A stretch of 64,000 nucleotides of DNA from CAVZZV01 sp963779845 (GCA_963779845.1 CAVZZV010000001.1:372001-436000); one strand, 5' to 3'; shown: positions 49,601 through 57,712, counted from the first letter of the stretch. The notes: generated by a model from the sequence alone, not told the origin. Numbers and translations: made by a program.

Positions 49601-51128
49601 CCTGCAAACCAGGTATCATCTCAGCAATGTGGCCACGGTCAAAAACAACAACTTTCTGTTTGACGAATTCGACCTTTTTGATGAATTAGGAAACCGGGCG
49701 AAGGTCCAGGGCAGGATAAGCACAAGGTATCTCAGAGACATGACCTTTAATTTCAGGATACAAACGAATAAATTTATGTTTCTTAATACCAATGAACACG
49801 ATAACGAGCTTTTCTATGGAAGGGTATTTGCTGGTGGTCTGGTCAATATCACCGGTCCATTGGATAATATCCGGATGTCGATAAACGCACGGACGGAAGC
49901 CAATTCAATATTTTACCTTCCTCTTTATACTGTGGGAGAAGTTAACCAAAGTGATTTTATCACTTTCAGTAACGGGAAAACAGATGAAAAATCAGGAGAA
50001 ACTATTGCTTCCGGATATGAGGTAAAAATGAAGGGGCTATCCATGGACTTTAATCTGGAAATAACTCCGGATGCTGAAGTTCAGCTAATATTCGATCCGG
50101 TTATTGGGGATATTTTAAAAGGAAGGGGCAATGGAAACCTTAACATAGGGGTAAATACCCTTGGAAAATTTGAAATATTCGGGGATATCATTATTGAAAA
50201 CGGAGATTATCTCTTCACACTTCAAAATGTAATAAACAAAAAATTTGAGGTTAAGCCGGGGGGCAGGATATCCTGGACCGGCGACCCCGCAGATGCAAAT
50301 ATAGACCTGGAAGCTTATTACCCTCTCAGGACCTCAGTATATAATCTTGCTTTGGGGTTTAACTATGATGAGAGCTCCTCTGAACTTGAATCGCTAAAGA
50401 AAAGAATCCCGGTTGAATGTCAGATCAGGATGACCGGGAAGCTTCTTGAACCCACCATTAAACCTGACATTGAACTTCCTACTGCCGATCAGCAAACCCG
50501 GAATATCGTAGAGAACAGCATTTCTACCGAGGAAGATCTTATGGTCCAGTTTCTCTCACTTCTCGTCATAAACAACTTCATCTCGACCCAGAATCTCAAC
50601 AATTCCGGGGGGGGTGGCAGAAATACTGCTTATGAAGCCGGGCTGGCCACCACTTCCGAACTTCTCTCGAACCAGTTCAACAGGTTGGTTTCCCAGATAA
50701 GCAAGGAGGTGGACATTGGGGTCAATTACCGGGTTGGCAATGAAATAACTACTGATGAACTTGAAGTCGCCCTGAGCACCCAGATCCTTAATGACCGAGT
50801 GACTATTAATGGAAATGTTGATGTAGGTGGATCACAGCAAACCCCGACCTATGTGCAGAATACCAATAATATCGTCGGCGATTTTGATGTGGATGTGAAG
50901 ATTACCCAAAACGGAAAATTCCATGTAAAAGCCTTCAACCGTTCCAATGATAACCTTTTGGTTTATACTTCCCCCTATACCCAGGGGGTCGGGGTGATGT
51001 ACAAGGAAGACTTCAACTCCATAGGGGACCTTTTCAAGAGGTACCGTGATGCAATTCTAAGACTTTTTACTTCAGAAGAGAAGAAGAAAAAGGAGACTGT
51101 ACAGGAAAATCCTGAACTATCCGAATAA
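46611..51128 (+). CDS. tamB: TamB-like translocation/assembly module protein (DUF490)
   Basis: This very large protein (about 1505 residues) belongs to the TamB/AsmA-like group that bridges the two membranes and serves outer-membrane lipid or protein delivery. An N-terminal membrane anchor (KKFLKILFIISLVVITLPAATLLLL) is followed by repeated beta-strand segments and the C-terminal DUF490 domain (NGDYLFTLQNVINKKFEVKPGGRISWTGDPADANIDLEAYY). The first ordinary start, TTG at 46680, would cut the anchor. The open frame reaches back to 46569, and the only candidate that keeps the anchor is ATT at 46611, which I use. Bacteroidota members often carry this domain alone. Confidence 0.85.
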   Translation: MKKFLKILFIISLVVITLPAATLLLLQNEKVQTGITRYIATEISKIIGAEISVANVSVTFLNRLQLKDIYIQDLNGDTLLYAKKVKVNLRQLNRIDKSLSIGKLAIDEADIHFISDSSGILNLKFITEYLKGNRKKQRNDAWKLSFDNIELNDSRFRYSKDEEHIHDSGIDFKAMDIEKLNLRIGNFDIRGDTIDFLVRKLVFEEKSGFILANFRAKMSLSKKHMTFDNILFSTPFSEVSANTVEFNFSDFNDFSDYVNKVENQFNIRSSKVDFRDIGYFATAFRDYSQYFQISGLITGTIADMHADNILISYNKNTVLETSFYMIGLPDFRETFMHFNITRFQTSMEDLRSLNLPNGKSIPLPDPLNEFKIIRYSGEYTGYFDDFVAFGKFKTSLGQVSSDIRIKPNARKGFSFQGSLKTESFNIGDLLNEEQLAGNISMSLNVDGYNASDSLFAELTGKIDSVELNSYLYKNINLSGTLINKTFDGALKISDPNIQMNFLGKVDFSEALPEFKFTADVRHLRPYYLNLIKSDPSYFTSFLLRTNFKGNNMDNLTGEINLVNSYFEKSDENLQIYNFNLKANSGQDSAYIKVESDIMDAELKGSYHFSSLKTSFINLVDRYVPSLINDSLSNSVAGIPETNKFDFNIELKNISRTMHFFLPEYNIANNSSFTGSFRPADNQFLFRGESERLTIFENTWEDLLIDSKSDLEVTEINTSSKRLTIKDKFTLENISLNTRAYNDTVLMKMDWHSDESPKYNGNLRFLADLGQNVLTGNSNIELSVLPSSLVFNDKVWHIPESKILIDSNAIQINSFSTQNEDQLFQVSGSVSKNPGDSLSIRLRNFDLSGLDALSRESKLKFEGSITGEINLMDLYNNPLILSNLRLKEVSLNNERLGDGKLEAFWNNSGKKINIVAGFKQETSDILSVRGDYFPKEGKLDFAIEFDKIKLNTFHPFLEKYVSDIKGLGSGKLSLGGNLKKPDFNGQIQLFKASLKIDYLQTRYHLSNVATVKNNNFLFDEFDLFDELGNRAKVQGRISTRYLRDMTFNFRIQTNKFMFLNTNEHDNELFYGRVFAGGLVNITGPLDNIRMSINARTEANSIFYLPLYTVGEVNQSDFITFSNGKTDEKSGETIASGYEVKMKGLSMDFNLEITPDAEVQLIFDPVIGDILKGRGNGNLNIGVNTLGKFEIFGDIIIENGDYLFTLQNVINKKFEVKPGGRISWTGDPADANIDLEAYYPLRTSVYNLALGFNYDESSSELESLKKRIPVECQIRMTGKLLEPTIKPDIELPTADQQTRNIVENSISTEEDLMVQFLSLLVINNFISTQNLNNSGGGGRNTAYEAGLATTSELLSNQFNRLVSQISKEVDIGVNYRVGNEITTDELEVALSTQILNDRVTINGNVDVGGSQQTPTYVQNTNNIVGDFDVDVKITQNGKFHVKAFNRSNDNLLVYTSPYTQGVGVMYKEDFNSIGDLFKRYRDAILRLFTSEEKKKKETVQENPELSE

Positions 51129-51197
51129 ATCCTATATATTTTTCAAGGAAAGCCTCTGAATTTATTTTCAGGCGATTAACAAATTGACTATTCTTGC

Positions 51198-51205
51198 TAT
51201 ATTTG
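51198..51205 (+). promoter_or_regulatory. -7 box (TATATTTG) upstream of nhaD
   Basis: TATATTTG lies 32 bases before the nhaD start. A TTG at 51184-51186 is too close to serve as a canonical -33 element. Confidence 0.45.
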
Positions 51206-51236
51206 CCAATCTTTTTTAACCCTAAAGACCGTAAAT

Positions 51237-52724
51237 ATGTTTATTGCAATTGTAGTAATTTTTGTTTTGGGCTATCTCGCCATAGCATTGGAACATCCCT
51301 TGAAGGTGGATAAGGCAGTATCAGCTCTGGCCATTGGTACACTTTGTTGGGTTGCCTATATATTGGGAGCATTTGACATCCTGACCCAGGCTTTAAGCCC
51401 CTCTTTTAATGACTTTATTGGCAGTCAGCAAGGCACTGAAGGCGAGGCCAGCAGAGAATTTGTCCGGGGCCTTTCCAATCTTTCCGGTGAACAACACCAC
51501 CATTGGCTGGAAGTGATGCGCGAATGGATTGTAGAAGTGCAAATCATCGAGCATCTTGGAGAAATTTCCGAGATCCTCTTTTTCCTTCTGGGAGCAATGA
51601 CCATCGTGGAAATAATTGACCAGCATGAGGGCTTCAAGGTGATCACCGATAAGATCAAAACCACCAATAAAGTAAAATTACTTTGGATCCTCAGCTTCCT
51701 CACCTTTTTCCTGTCGGCTATCCTCGACAACCTTACTACAACGATTGTAATGGTGGCCCTGCTTCGCAAACTGATAACCGACAAGCATACCCGCTGGTTC
51801 TTTGCCAGTATGGTAGTATTGGCGGCAAACGCCGGTGGAGCCTGGTCTCCCATTGGGGATGTCACGACCATCATGCTCTGGATCGGAGGACAAATCACCA
51901 CCCTTTCCATCATTTCGAGGGTAATTATCCCAAGTCTGATTTGTATGATCGTGCCCCTGATCGTTCTAAGCTTTACCCAGAAAGGACATGTCACCCGGCC
52001 TGCAATCAAGGAAAACACTCTGGAATTAACCACCCTCTTCGAAAGAAAATTCCTTCTCATACTTGGGGTTTCGGGGCTGCTTTTTGTCCCTGTATTTAAA
52101 ACAATAACCCATCTTCCCCCCTACATGGGAATGCTCCTCTCTTTGTCTGTCATCTGGCTGGTAACAGAGGTGATGCACCGGAACAAGGAGAAGGAAATTA
52201 AATCCAAATTAAAGGTTACCGCCATACTGAGAAGGGTTGAAATGCCGACGGTATTTTTCTTCCTGGGGATATTAAGTGCGGTAGCCGCCTTGCAATCCGC
52301 TGGTCATTTAAACATCCTGGCCAAATATCTCGATGAAAACCTGCACAATATTTATTTCATCGACCTTGCCATTGGTTTTCTTTCCTCCATAGTCGATAAT
52401 GTGCCCTTGGTGGCCGGGGCTATGGGAATGTATCCGGTTGAAACACACGATACCCTACAGGCTCTTGCATTAATTGATCCGGATGCTGCCTTTTATATGC
52501 ACAATTTCCAGGTCGATGGCACCTTCTGGGAATTTTTAGCCTATACTGCCGGGACAGGCGGAAGTATTCTGATTATCGGAAGTGCTGCCGGTGTGGCTGC
52601 CATGGGATTGGAAAAGATTGATTTTATCTGGTACATGAAACACATATCCCTGCTGGCAATTTTAGGTTATCTGGCGGGTGCCGGAGCCTACTATATTCAA
52701 ACGGGGATTATTTTACATTTATAA
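51237..52724 (+). CDS. nhaD: Sodium:proton antiporter NhaD
   Basis: This inner-membrane antiporter of the arsenite-permease-like (ion transporter) superfamily has 495 residues and about twelve hydrophobic segments. Characteristic stretches are FLSAILDNLTTTIVMVALLRKL, NAGGAWSPIGDVTTIMLWIGGQ, the second-half DNVPLVAGAMGMY and AYTAGTGGSILIIGSAAGVAAMG, which match the NhaD group. It exports Na+ (or Li+) in exchange for H+, typical of organisms from saline habitats. A bidirectional-looking terminator follows, so it is monocistronic. Confidence 0.95.
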   Translation: MFIAIVVIFVLGYLAIALEHPLKVDKAVSALAIGTLCWVAYILGAFDILTQALSPSFNDFIGSQQGTEGEASREFVRGLSNLSGEQHHHWLEVMREWIVEVQIIEHLGEISEILFFLLGAMTIVEIIDQHEGFKVITDKIKTTNKVKLLWILSFLTFFLSAILDNLTTTIVMVALLRKLITDKHTRWFFASMVVLAANAGGAWSPIGDVTTIMLWIGGQITTLSIISRVIIPSLICMIVPLIVLSFTQKGHVTRPAIKENTLELTTLFERKFLLILGVSGLLFVPVFKTITHLPPYMGMLLSLSVIWLVTEVMHRNKEKEIKSKLKVTAILRRVEMPTVFFFLGILSAVAALQSAGHLNILAKYLDENLHNIYFIDLAIGFLSSIVDNVPLVAGAMGMYPVETHDTLQALALIDPDAAFYMHNFQVDGTFWEFLAYTAGTGGSILIIGSAAGVAAMGLEKIDFIWYMKHISLLAILGYLAGAGAYYIQTGIILHL

Positions 52725-52810
52725 AATAAAAAGCCACTGGGACCGGTTTATACTTCAGGACCCTGCCTCACGTTCTGAAAACTTCCCTCGGAGGCAAAAC
52801 AAATTTATAA

Positions 52811-52849
52811 AACGGGATATACTACAAAAGGCTATATCTCGTTTTTTTT
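52811..52849 (+). terminator. Rho-independent terminator after nhaD
   Basis: AACGGGATATA pairs with TATATCTCGTT (11 bp with one G-T pair) around an 11-base loop and is followed by eight T. It ends 25 bases before exbB, so exbB needs its own promoter, which probably overlaps this site. Confidence 0.8.
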
Positions 52850-52874
52850 ATATCTTCGTCGAAAATAAGAAACT

Positions 52875-53564
52875 ATGAGCATTTTATCCATTTTGCAGAT
52901 CGTGACCACAGAAACATCCGATCTGCCTTCCACAGGTACCAGTGAAGAAACCTTTTTTAGTATTGCCGTAAGGGGTGGTTGGGTGATGATCCCCATTCTG
53001 GTGCTCTCCATTATAGCCATTTACATTTTTGTTGAACGGTATTTTGCCATCAAAAAAGCGCAGAATATTGACATGAACTTTATGAACCGTATCCGCGATT
53101 ATATCATGGATGGGAAAATTGATGCGGCCAATACCCTGTGCCGGGCCACCCACAACCCGGTGGCCATGATGATCGAAAAGGGGATTTCCCGCATCGGCAG
53201 GCCGCTGAATGATGTAAATGCCGCCATCGAAAATGTAGGCAGACTGGAAGTCTATAAATTGGAAAAAGGACTTCCAACCCTTGCCACAGTTGCCGGTGGA
53301 GCCCCAATGATCGGATTCCTCGGGACCGTGATCGGGATGGTCCAATCTTTCATGCAAATGTCAAAAGCCGGCAATAATATTGATGTTTCCAAACTTTCTG
53401 ATGGGATTTACACCGCTTTGATCACTACGGTTGCAGGACTTATTGTCGGAATTATCGCCTATTTTGCTTACAATATTCTTGTTGCCAAAGTAGAAAAGGT
53501 GGTGAATAACCTGGAAGCCAGCACGACGGAATTTATGGACCTGTTGAACGAACCTGTAAAATAA
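52875..53564 (+). CDS. exbB: Biopolymer transport protein ExbB (MotA/TolQ/ExbB proton channel)
   Basis: This inner-membrane subunit uses the proton gradient to power TonB. The 229-residue protein has three membrane segments, with VMIPILVLSIIAIYIFVERYFA near residue 37 and the family motif TVAGGAPMIGFLGTVIGMVQSFMQM near residue 137. It starts the four-gene cluster exbB-exbD-exbD-tonB. The complex should energise SusC-type receptors such as the one at 23-26 kb. Confidence 0.94.
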   Translation: MSILSILQIVTTETSDLPSTGTSEETFFSIAVRGGWVMIPILVLSIIAIYIFVERYFAIKKAQNIDMNFMNRIRDYIMDGKIDAANTLCRATHNPVAMMIEKGISRIGRPLNDVNAAIENVGRLEVYKLEKGLPTLATVAGGAPMIGFLGTVIGMVQSFMQMSKAGNNIDVSKLSDGIYTALITTVAGLIVGIIAYFAYNILVAKVEKVVNNLEASTTEFMDLLNEPVK

Positions 53565-53569
53565 ACATC

Positions 53570-53959
53570 ATGGCGATCAGGTCAAAAAGCAAGGTGAGCA
53601 ATGCATTCAGCATGTCGGGGATGACAGACATCGTCTTCCTTCTGTTGATTTTTTTCATGCTTACCTCAACCCTTATTGCTCCGAACGCATTAAAGCTGTT
53701 GTTTCCTATGGGAGGACCCTCTGTCTCCACACAATCGGAAATCCCGGTCATTGAATTAAACAGTTCAGGGGATATACGACTTGACGGTCGTGCGATCGCC
53801 TTCGAAAACCTGGAGGCTTTACTGATCAACAAGCTGAGTGGACAAGCGGATCCCGCGGTAACCCTTATCGCCGAAAGGGGTGCGAACGTGAAGGAATCAG
53901 TCAAGGTGATGAATGTAGCGGCGAAAAATAACTTCAAAGTAGTTCTCAAAGAAAACTAA
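53570..53959 (+). CDS. exbD: Biopolymer transport protein ExbD (first copy)
   Basis: This 129-residue protein of the ExbD/TolR family has a single N-terminal membrane helix that contains the proton-carrying aspartate (MSGMTDIVFLLLIFFMLTSTL) and a periplasmic C-terminal domain. It starts five bases after exbB. Bacteroidota often carry two ExbD paralogues in tandem; the second copy follows at four bases. Confidence 0.93.
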   Translation: MAIRSKSKVSNAFSMSGMTDIVFLLLIFFMLTSTLIAPNALKLLFPMGGPSVSTQSEIPVIELNSSGDIRLDGRAIAFENLEALLINKLSGQADPAVTLIAERGANVKESVKVMNVAAKNNFKVVLKEN

Positions 53960-53963
53960 GAAA

Positions 53964-54362
53964 ATGGCAATTCAGGCCAAAAACAAACGGGATATAAATT
54001 TTGCCATGTCAGGGATGACCGACATTGTCTTTTTGTTATTGATCTTTTTCATGATCGTTTCCACCTTAATATCGCCCGGCACGGCCAACGTCACCCTTCC
54101 GCAAAGTAACAATCAGACTGCCGCCAATCCGGACGTGAACATCTCGATTACCCCCAACAGGGAGTTTTTTATCAACGGAGAGGAGGTCCCCTTCAGCGAT
54201 CTGGAAAGCAGGATGGCCTTAATCCCCCGAAATGAACCTGAAACGCCCCTGACCGTAAGATTGAATGCGGATGAGAATTTGGATATGTCACAGGTTTTTG
54301 ATTTTCTGGAGATCGCCAAACGGAACAAATTTAAGGTAATACTTGGGACCCGCCCATTATAA
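53964..54362 (+). CDS. exbD: Biopolymer transport protein ExbD (second copy)
   Basis: This second ExbD paralogue has 132 residues and the same MSGMTDIVFLLLIFFMIVSTL helix with the conserved Asp. The periplasmic half differs clearly from the first copy, so the two are probably distinct subunits of a heteromeric stator rather than a recent duplication. It ends four bases before the energy transducer start. Confidence 0.93.
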   Translation: MAIQAKNKRDINFAMSGMTDIVFLLLIFFMIVSTLISPGTANVTLPQSNNQTAANPDVNISITPNREFFINGEEVPFSDLESRMALIPRNEPETPLTVRLNADENLDMSQVFDFLEIAKRNKFKVILGTRPL

Positions 54363-54366
54363 AGAT

Positions 54367-55218
54367 ATGAACCTAAACAGAAATGGCGTAATTGGTACGG
54401 CAATTTTCCATCTTTTGATTGCTTTTCTCCTGATCTTCTTCGGGTTCAGTTTCCCTGATCCCCCACCGGAGGAAGAAGGGGTATTGGTAAATTTCGGCAC
54501 GGAAGAATTTGGCAGTGGGAATATCGAACCGTCAGGAGACGAAACGCAGGGAGGGACTGTGGAGACCACGCCGGTCACCGAAACTTCCACTGAAACCGTT
54601 CCTGAAGTGAAACCCGTTAATTCCTCTCCAAAAGAAAAAGTTCCCGAAAAGGCACAGACTTATGAGGAATCCCCGGTGAAAGAGATAAAACCTACAGCCG
54701 AAGAGATCAGGAAGCAAAAAGAAGAACGGGAGAGACTGGAAGCACTCCAAAAACAAAAGGCCGAAGAAGAAAAGAAACGCCAGCAGGCGGAGAAACTGCA
54801 AAAAATGGGCGAATCCGCCTTTGGTAACAAAGGGATCGGTACCGAACAAGGTTCTGAAGGTATTACAACGGGTCCGGGAAACCAGGGGAGCATGGGCGGA
54901 CAGGCTGGTGCTGAAAATTATGGCCCCGGGGGCGGTCTCGGAAATGGGATCTCCTATGGTCTTGGCAGCCGGAAAAGCCGTGGGGATTTACCTAAGCCTT
55001 TGCTGAGTGCCTGTGTCATAACAAGCAGGATTGTAATTAAAGTACAGATAGATGTCGATCCCCAGGGAAATGTTATCGGCACTCCTATGGTCATGGAAGC
55101 CACCTATCAGGACGAATGTTTATACAACGCGGTAATAAGGGCTGCCATGCAATCGAAGTTTTCTGTGTCTGAAACCGCCAAGCAAAGGGGGTGGATTAAA
55201 TATATCCTGGAGCCTTAA
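54367..55218 (+). CDS. TonB-like energy transducer
   Basis: This protein (283 residues) has one N-terminal membrane helix (NGVIGTAIFHLLIAFLLIFFGF), a long Pro/Glu/Lys-rich periplasmic stretch with an EKKRQQAEKL helix, a Gly-rich segment and a short C-terminal domain (IDVDPQGNVIGTPMV, YNAVIRAAMQSKF) in place of a classical TonB end. I start it at ATG 54367, not 54343, because the shorter form begins just before the helix. The stop overlaps the stop of the epimerase remnant on the other strand, which marks the border of the accessory region. Confidence 0.9.
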   Translation: MNLNRNGVIGTAIFHLLIAFLLIFFGFSFPDPPPEEEGVLVNFGTEEFGSGNIEPSGDETQGGTVETTPVTETSTETVPEVKPVNSSPKEKVPEKAQTYEESPVKEIKPTAEEIRKQKEERERLEALQKQKAEEEKKRQQAEKLQKMGESAFGNKGIGTEQGSEGITTGPGNQGSMGGQAGAENYGPGGGLGNGISYGLGSRKSRGDLPKPLLSACVITSRIVIKVQIDVDPQGNVIGTPMVMEATYQDECLYNAVIRAAMQSKFSVSETAKQRGWIKYILEP

Positions 55219-55603
55219 GGAGCCGTTGTTTTATTACTCTGTTTTATGCTTTTTATTTGTTCAATGGTCAGTTTTACAGCAGATGCATGGGATGTCGGTT
55301 TGAAGGCAAAATAGTCGTTAAACTTTTTGCTATCAAAGTAATAGTCTCTGTCATATTGATAGTTCATTTCTGCTAATTCTTTCATCACAGGTACAAATAA
55401 TCCAAATGCCCTTACCAGCCAATTAGGTAGAACTGTATAGTTGTTTTTTGCTTCCATTTCAGTAGCAAAAAGATAGATCCATTCCTCGCCAGTAATTTTT
55501 TGCGTGTCGGCAGGCAGATTCCAAATCTGTTGGAAAGCTTCAGGGGTATTGCCCAGGATAGCCGTTCCCTTAGCAAGGTCAGGCACATAGTTGTTTGCTT
55601 CAT
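55215..55603 (-). pseudogene. NAD-dependent epimerase/dehydratase with an internal deletion
   Basis: The main frame ending at 55215 (123 residues from a GTG at 55586) reads as the C-terminal third of an NmrA/epimerase-like protein: PDLAKGTAILGNTPEAFQQIWNLP, LFVPVMKELAEMNYQYDRDYYFDS. Just upstream, an ATG at 55603 with an AGGAG ribosome site starts MKQT, the usual N-terminus of this family (before the GAGGAIG nucleotide loop), but it is out of frame with the C-terminal part. The intervening 180 or so residues, including the NAD-binding motif, are missing. I infer one large internal deletion. Confidence 0.75.
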
Positions 55604-55670
55604 ATTCTCCTATTCGTTATTTGTTATTTCAAAATTCCAGGTATATTATTCGATTCGACTTTACAATGCT

Positions 55671-55702
55671 CGCTATCGGGAGTCTGTGCAAAAATTCATT
55701 TA
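55671..55702 (-). repeat. Dispersed degenerate repeat, copy A
   Basis: On the minus strand this reads TTTTTGCACAGACTCCCGAT followed by AGCG. It lies about 70 bases upstream of the epimerase remnant and just after the end of the cupin remnant. Copies B and C share TTTTTGCA(C/A)AGA and then diverge. Confidence 0.6.
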
Positions 55703-55716
55703 AGAAAATAAACATT

Positions 55717-55912
55717 TCAATAAGTAAAAAGTTCCTCTGCATATCGATGAAAATGGTAGGGAGCAGAGTAATCGTCTGGATTTAATTGTCTTAAATCAAA
55801 ATTCAGGTTTTCGGGATTTAATTCTTGATAAATCTGTGAATATTCTGTAATTATCAATCTTATTCGGACTTTCCTTAAATTCTCTTTGGTCTTTTTTTAA
55901 AATCGTTGCCAT
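55717..55912 (-). pseudogene. Cupin-domain protein, truncated and frameshifted remnant
   Basis: From ATG 55912 the first frame gives MATILKKDQREFKESPNKID and stops early near 55799. A second frame takes over at about 55830 and gives YQELNPENLNFDLRQLNPDD then YSAPYHFHRYAEELF, the start of a cupin beta-barrel with its metal-binding HxH. The sequence ends at 55717, a few bases before repeat copy A, so the second half of the barrel is missing. It is at least doubly broken and non-functional. No part of the missing half is seen elsewhere in the window. Confidence 0.72.
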
Positions 55913-56075
55913 AACTTAAAGTTTTTATCTGTCGGTAAACAATTAAATCATCGCATTGGTTCTGAGTCGTCCGCAAACGAATTGTTGCTTGCAAATAATT
56001 TAGTTTTCAGAAAGAACAAGGCATGGGGCATGGGGGCTTACTGTCATTTTGTGTGCAGTAAATACAGAAAATTCC

Positions 56076-56939
56076 TTATTTATGGGTATCATAGGTTTCT
56101 AACCAATCCTTCATCATTTCGACTGTTGATTTATGAGGCCTACCTGCCGCTTTCTCAAAATCAGAAGGGACATCATATACACCTTTTTCAATTCCATCGT
56201 AAATTCCTGCAATAACAGTTCCCATGAAATCTCCTAACTCAGCTTTTCGTTCCTCCTCAAATTCGTCAACAGATACCGGGTTAAACTTCAAATTCGTATT
56301 AAACTCCTGATTCATTAATTCAGCTAATTGAGCCTGACTAATGGGTTCTCCTCCCAAATTGTAGGTCAGTCCATTGTGTTGGTCCTGAAGTAGCATTTTT
56401 GTGTATGCGAAAGCTAATTCATCTCTGCTGGTGTAGCTACACTTGCCATCACCTGCACAGTTTCTAATCTCACCTTCTTTTATGTAGGTGTCAATATATT
56501 CAAGGTCGGGTTCAATGTAAATTCCATTTCTGCCAATTACCCAATTCAAACCTGATTCCTTAACATCCTCTTCAGTCTGACGGTTACTTTTTACAATTGG
56601 GCTAAAGGCGGTTTCTTCTTCATCGCCAATAATGCTTGTATAGACAATTTTCTTAACTCCATTCTGTTTTGCAGCTTCAATTACATTTCTGTGTTGCAGG
56701 ATTCTTTTTTGAGGATCATCCATTCCTGAAATCAAAAGTACGGAATCAATACCCTTTAAAGATGAATTAAAGTCTTCCCGGTTATTGTAATCTCCTTTTC
56801 TGACTTCAATCCTAAGGTGGGAGGCTTTCTCTGGAGTCCGTACAATCCCGATTACATTCTCTCGACCAATCTCTTTTTTTAGTTCATTTATAACGGAAGA
56901 ACCTAATTTCCCATTCGCTGCTGTTACTGCAATTTTCAT
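56076..56939 (-). CDS. NmrA-like NAD(P)H-binding oxidoreductase, QOR2-type
   Basis: This 287-residue NAD(P)H-binding protein resembles NAD(P)H:quinone oxidoreductase type 2 (QOR2/YtfG) and NmrA. The nucleotide loop is AVTAANGKLGSSVINEL at the start. VLLISGMDD, KIVYTSIIG and YNLGGEPISQAQLAELMNQ are further landmarks. I chose ATG 56939, because the loop then lies at residues 4-14; the earlier start adds 13 residues. It is intact, unlike its neighbours. It lies just downstream of repeat copy B, and its A+T content resembles the surrounding accessory region. Confidence 0.85.
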   Translation of the reverse strand: MKIAVTAANGKLGSSVINELKKEIGRENVIGIVRTPEKASHLRIEVRKGDYNNREDFNSSLKGIDSVLLISGMDDPQKRILQHRNVIEAAKQNGVKKIVYTSIIGDEEETAFSPIVKSNRQTEEDVKESGLNWVIGRNGIYIEPDLEYIDTYIKEGEIRNCAGDGKCSYTSRDELAFAYTKMLLQDQHNGLTYNLGGEPISQAQLAELMNQEFNTNLKFNPVSVDEFEEERKAELGDFMGTVIAGIYDGIEKGVYDVPSDFEKAAGRPHKSTVEMMKDWLETYDTHK

Positions 56940-56960
56940 ATTCTGTTTTTTAATTATGCC

Positions 56961-56988
56961 CAAGGTAAGTCTGTGCAAAAACTTAATT
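56961..56988 (-). repeat. Dispersed degenerate repeat, copy B
   Basis: On the minus strand AAGTTTTTGCACAGACTTAC precedes the QOR2-like gene start by about 25 bases. It shares the core TTTTTGCACAGA with copies A and C. Confidence 0.55.
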
Positions 56989-57030
56989 GGCTATGTTTTA
57001 TGTTTCCCTATTTATTAGGGGCTGGTTTTT

Positions 57031-57570
57031 TTATCTCCATCTATAAATTGTTTCTTCTAAGGGAAAATCATGGATATTTTCTGACTGTTTATTTTTCTCC
57101 CACCATTCTTGATAGATAATCCTCACTTCTAAAATATTCTCTCCATTAAGTCTTTTTTCTGTACTATAACTTTGATTTATAAGAATCGGTGTCAACGAAG
57201 CAAAATCTTTATTCTCAATAATTCCTTCAACACACCATAGCAGATATTCACCAATCATTATACATTCCCTGTTGTCATCTATTCTATAGGGAGGTATAGA
57301 TGAAATTGGATTAACAGGGAAATGATGGCAGGGAGATACTAATGATGTATCCTTTGCTAAATGAATTAACAAAGGAATGTGTTTTTTGGTAAAGTTTGGC
57401 ATTATTGTCCAAAGCTTTTCTCCATTTTCTCCGAATTCATAGCTGTCGTAAGTCCCCTTTTTAAGTTGTTGAACAAATTGTTCAACGTCGGGATTATTTA
57501 CATTGAAATCATCTTTTTCACAGCCCAGGCAAAAAAAGAGGAAGAAAGCAAAAATTATCACGTTTTTCAT
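57031..57570 (-). CDS. Small lipoprotein, DUF4943-like
   Basis: This 179-residue lipoprotein (signal FFLFFCLGCEKDD) is of unknown function. The mature start FNVNNPDVEQFVQQLKKGTYDSYE resembles the Bacteroidota family I believe is DUF4943. The rest contains an IPPYRIDDNRECIMIGEYLLWCVEGI segment with cysteines and a basic C-terminus. It lies between repeat copies B and C in the accessory region. Confidence 0.7.
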   Translation of the reverse strand: MKNVIIFAFFLFFCLGCEKDDFNVNNPDVEQFVQQLKKGTYDSYEFGENGEKLWTIMPNFTKKHIPLLIHLAKDTSLVSPCHHFPVNPISSIPPYRIDDNRECIMIGEYLLWCVEGIIENKDFASLTPILINQSYSTEKRLNGENILEVRIIYQEWWEKNKQSENIHDFPLEETIYRWR

Positions 57571-57620
57571 AAGTATATTTTCTTAAAAGATGTCGTTTTA
57601 AGTATTTTGGTTGCGTCTAT

Positions 57621-57712
57621 AGTAAAGCTTACACCTAACAATCAGGGGATCGAGCAGGCAGAGCATGCTTCTTTACTGCTAACGGGAATCTTTGCAAAAA
57701 CTCATTTCAAAA
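57621..57712 (-). repeat. Dispersed repeat copy C with an attached imperfect palindrome
   Basis: The repeat core lies at 57678-57712: TTTTTGCAAAGATTCCCGTT on the minus strand. Beside it, AGTAAAG (57621-57627) and CTTTACT (57671-57677) form the ends of an imperfect palindrome that encloses ACCTAAC at 57633-57639, which fits the RYYYAAC core-site pattern of integron attC sites. It lies about 100 bases upstream of the DUF4943-like gene. No integrase is in the window, so attC identity is only a guess. Confidence 0.45.

Noticed and set aside
51425..52060. A 211-codon minus-strand open frame inside nhaD
   Set aside because: It is antisense to the conserved antiporter frame and has no recognisable motif.
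57621..57712. A true integron attC site
   Set aside because: Only one RYYYAAC-like core and a partial palindrome are present, with no matching GTTRRRY end in the right place and no integrase; kept as a repeat only.
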